Below are positions 4,567 through 5,514 of a stretch of 5,514 nt of DNA, piece by piece. The translations under genes and the position numbers were made by a program. Position 1 is the stretch's first letter, and the number at the start of each line of letters is the position of its first letter. The stretch comes from JALYNX01 sp964608055 (lineage in GTDB: Bacteria; Actinomycetota; Acidimicrobiia; Spongiisociales; ZC4RG35): contig CAZSMJ010000136.1 of NCBI GenBank assembly GCA_964608055.1, positions 1 through 5,514 of the forward strand. The letters run 5' to 3'. The notes beneath the pieces were generated by a model. The model was not told the DNA's origin, did not search any database, and was given only the letters and a program-made list of their open reading frames with translations.

Positions 4567-5514
4567 CTATTCCTCTTCGTCGTCGGGGCGAATGCTCCCA
4601 CCCAAGCTGGCCAGCCATTCTGCGGGGTCGTCGGGAAGCCCGTCGTCACCGGAGGATGTGGGGCCACCGTCGAGGAATCCGAGACTGGCGACCGTGGTCG
4701 CCCCCGGCAGGGAGGGCTGCAGCATCTGGTACTGCTGGGCTCCGGTTCCCGCCGGGATCAGCTTGCCGATGATCACGTTCTCCTTGAGCCCCCGCATGAA
4801 GTCGGACCGTCCCTGGATTGCCGCGTCCGTGAGGACACGCGTCGTCTCCTGGAAGGAGGCGGCGGACAGCCATGAGTCGGTAGCCAGTGATGCCTTGGTG
4901 ATGCCCATCAGCTCCGGCCTCCCCTCAGCAGGTCGCTTGCCTTCGGTGACCAGCTCACGGTTGGTGTCGCGGAAGCTTTGGTCGTCGACCAGGGCTGCCG
5001 GGAGGAAGTCGGACTCGTTCGGGGAGACAACCCGCACTCGGCGGAGCATCTGACGCACGATCATCTCGATGTGCTTGTCGTGGATCTCCACACCCTGGGA
5101 GCGGTACACCTCCTGCACCTGGTCGACCAAATACTGCTGGGTGGCGCGCACCCCGCGGATCTCGAGGACCTCCTTGGGGTCCAACGGGCCTTCGGTGAGC
5201 TGGGTGCCGGCGTCGATTGTGGCGCCACTGGACACGCCGGGCCTCAGCTTGGCGTAGCGCGAGATCGGGTAGACGAGCTCGTCATCACCGGCTTCGAGAA
5301 CGATGCGGCGACCTTGCTCGTCTTCGACGACGGTGATCACACCCTTCTCCTCGGCCATGACTGCCTTCCCCTTTGGAGCGCGAGCCTCGAAGAGCTCCAC
5401 GACGCGGGGGAGGCCGTGGGTGATGTCCTCACCCGCGACACCTCCGGTGTGGAAAGTCCTCATGGTGAGCTGGGTTCCCGGCTCGCCGATCGACTGGGCG
5501 GCCATGATCCCAAC
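4567..5514 (-). CDS. rpoC: RNA polymerase beta' subunit, C-terminal part (5' end outside the window)
   Basis: The frame is open to the window edge, giving 315 residues beginning VGIMAAQSIGEPGTQLTM; the Met at 5505 is internal, not a start. This is the catalytic-core trigger-loop region of the beta' subunit. The TMRTFH motif supplies the trigger-loop Arg and His (fragment residues 19 and 22) that assist nucleotide addition. The loop continues directly into GEDITHGLPRVVELFEAR, so the large insertion seen in E. coli is absent, as in Actinomycetota. Downstream are IHDKHIEMIVRQMLRRV, the GITKASLATDSWLSAASF region and LKENVIIGKLIPAGTG, all near-invariant C-terminal elements. The final stretch after about residue 265 is variable and acidic, ending DDEEE and a TAG stop. 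Transcription presumably ends at the hairpin 24 nt downstream. Confidence 0.98.
   Translation of the reverse strand, partial: VGIMAAQSIGEPGTQLTMRTFHTGGVAGEDITHGLPRVVELFEARAPKGKAVMAEEKGVITVVEDEQGRRIVLEAGDDELVYPISRYAKLRPGVSSGATIDAGTQLTEGPLDPKEVLEIRGVRATQQYLVDQVQEVYRSQGVEIHDKHIEMIVRQMLRRVRVVSPNESDFLPAALVDDQSFRDTNRELVTEGKRPAEGRPELMGITKASLATDSWLSAASFQETTRVLTDAAIQGRSDFMRGLKENVIIGKLIPAGTGAQQYQMLQPSLPGATTVASLGFLDGGPTSSGDDGLPDDPAEWLASLGGSIRPDDEEE

Noticed and set aside
3950..5053. Long plus-strand open frame of 367 codons opposite the membrane-protein gene and rpoC
   Set aside because: It runs antisense across two genes and an intergenic terminator, has low-complexity Ser/Arg/Pro composition typical of GC-rich shadows, and resembles no family.
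5503..5505. Internal Met of rpoC as a gene start
   Set aside because: The frame stays open upstream to the window edge with conserved beta' residues (VGI), so this is an internal codon.

Overview
The window is a stretch of bacterial chromosome in which every gene lies on the minus strand. Read in the direction of transcription (high to low coordinates) the order is: 3' end of rpoC, an unrecognised membrane-anchored threonine-rich protein, rpsL (S12), rpsG (S7), fusA (EF-G) and the first 18 codons of tuf (EF-Tu). This is the classical RNA polymerase / streptomycin (str) operon neighbourhood. The DNA is GC-rich. The RpoC fragment has a trigger loop without the large insertion found in Proteobacteria, and its GEDIT...GLPRV...LFEAR and GITKASLATDSWLSAASFQETTRVLTDAA regions look actinobacterial. 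Long Thr runs broken by VP or D/E are, as I recall, common in secreted proteins of Acidimicrobiia. I infer Actinomycetota, possibly an Acidimicrobiia-like lineage; the class is tentative.

Region by region. (1) 5514-4567: C-terminal third of RpoC, followed by a perfect 12-bp hairpin (4515-4542), a candidate terminator. (2) 4510-4482: a TTGACA promoter candidate only 4 nt past that hairpin, which would start the next gene from its own transcript. (3) 4344-3445: the unrecognised protein, with a basic cytoplasmic N-terminus, one membrane helix, a small two-cysteine outer domain and a long Thr/Ser tail. (4) 3444-3195: a 250-bp non-coding interval with two hairpins, a promoter candidate (TTGGTA-18-TAGAAT) and a leader of about 130 nt. 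That leader contains helices that cannot all form at once. (5) 3194-92: rpsL and rpsG, overlapping by one base, then fusA after 137 bp. (6) 91-1: a 36-bp gap and the start of tuf.

The recognised genes work together in transcription and translation. RpoC forms part of the polymerase active site, S12 and S7 belong to the 30S decoding centre and head, EF-G drives translocation and EF-Tu delivers aminoacyl-tRNA. None of them is an accessory system. I do not see a mobile element, CRISPR array, tRNA, rRNA or defence system. The points that depart from the ordinary are Arg at S12 position 88 (a position where changes from Lys are tied to streptomycin resistance), the unknown membrane protein between the two operons, and the apparently structured rpsL leader. 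No gene-free stretch exceeds 300 bases.
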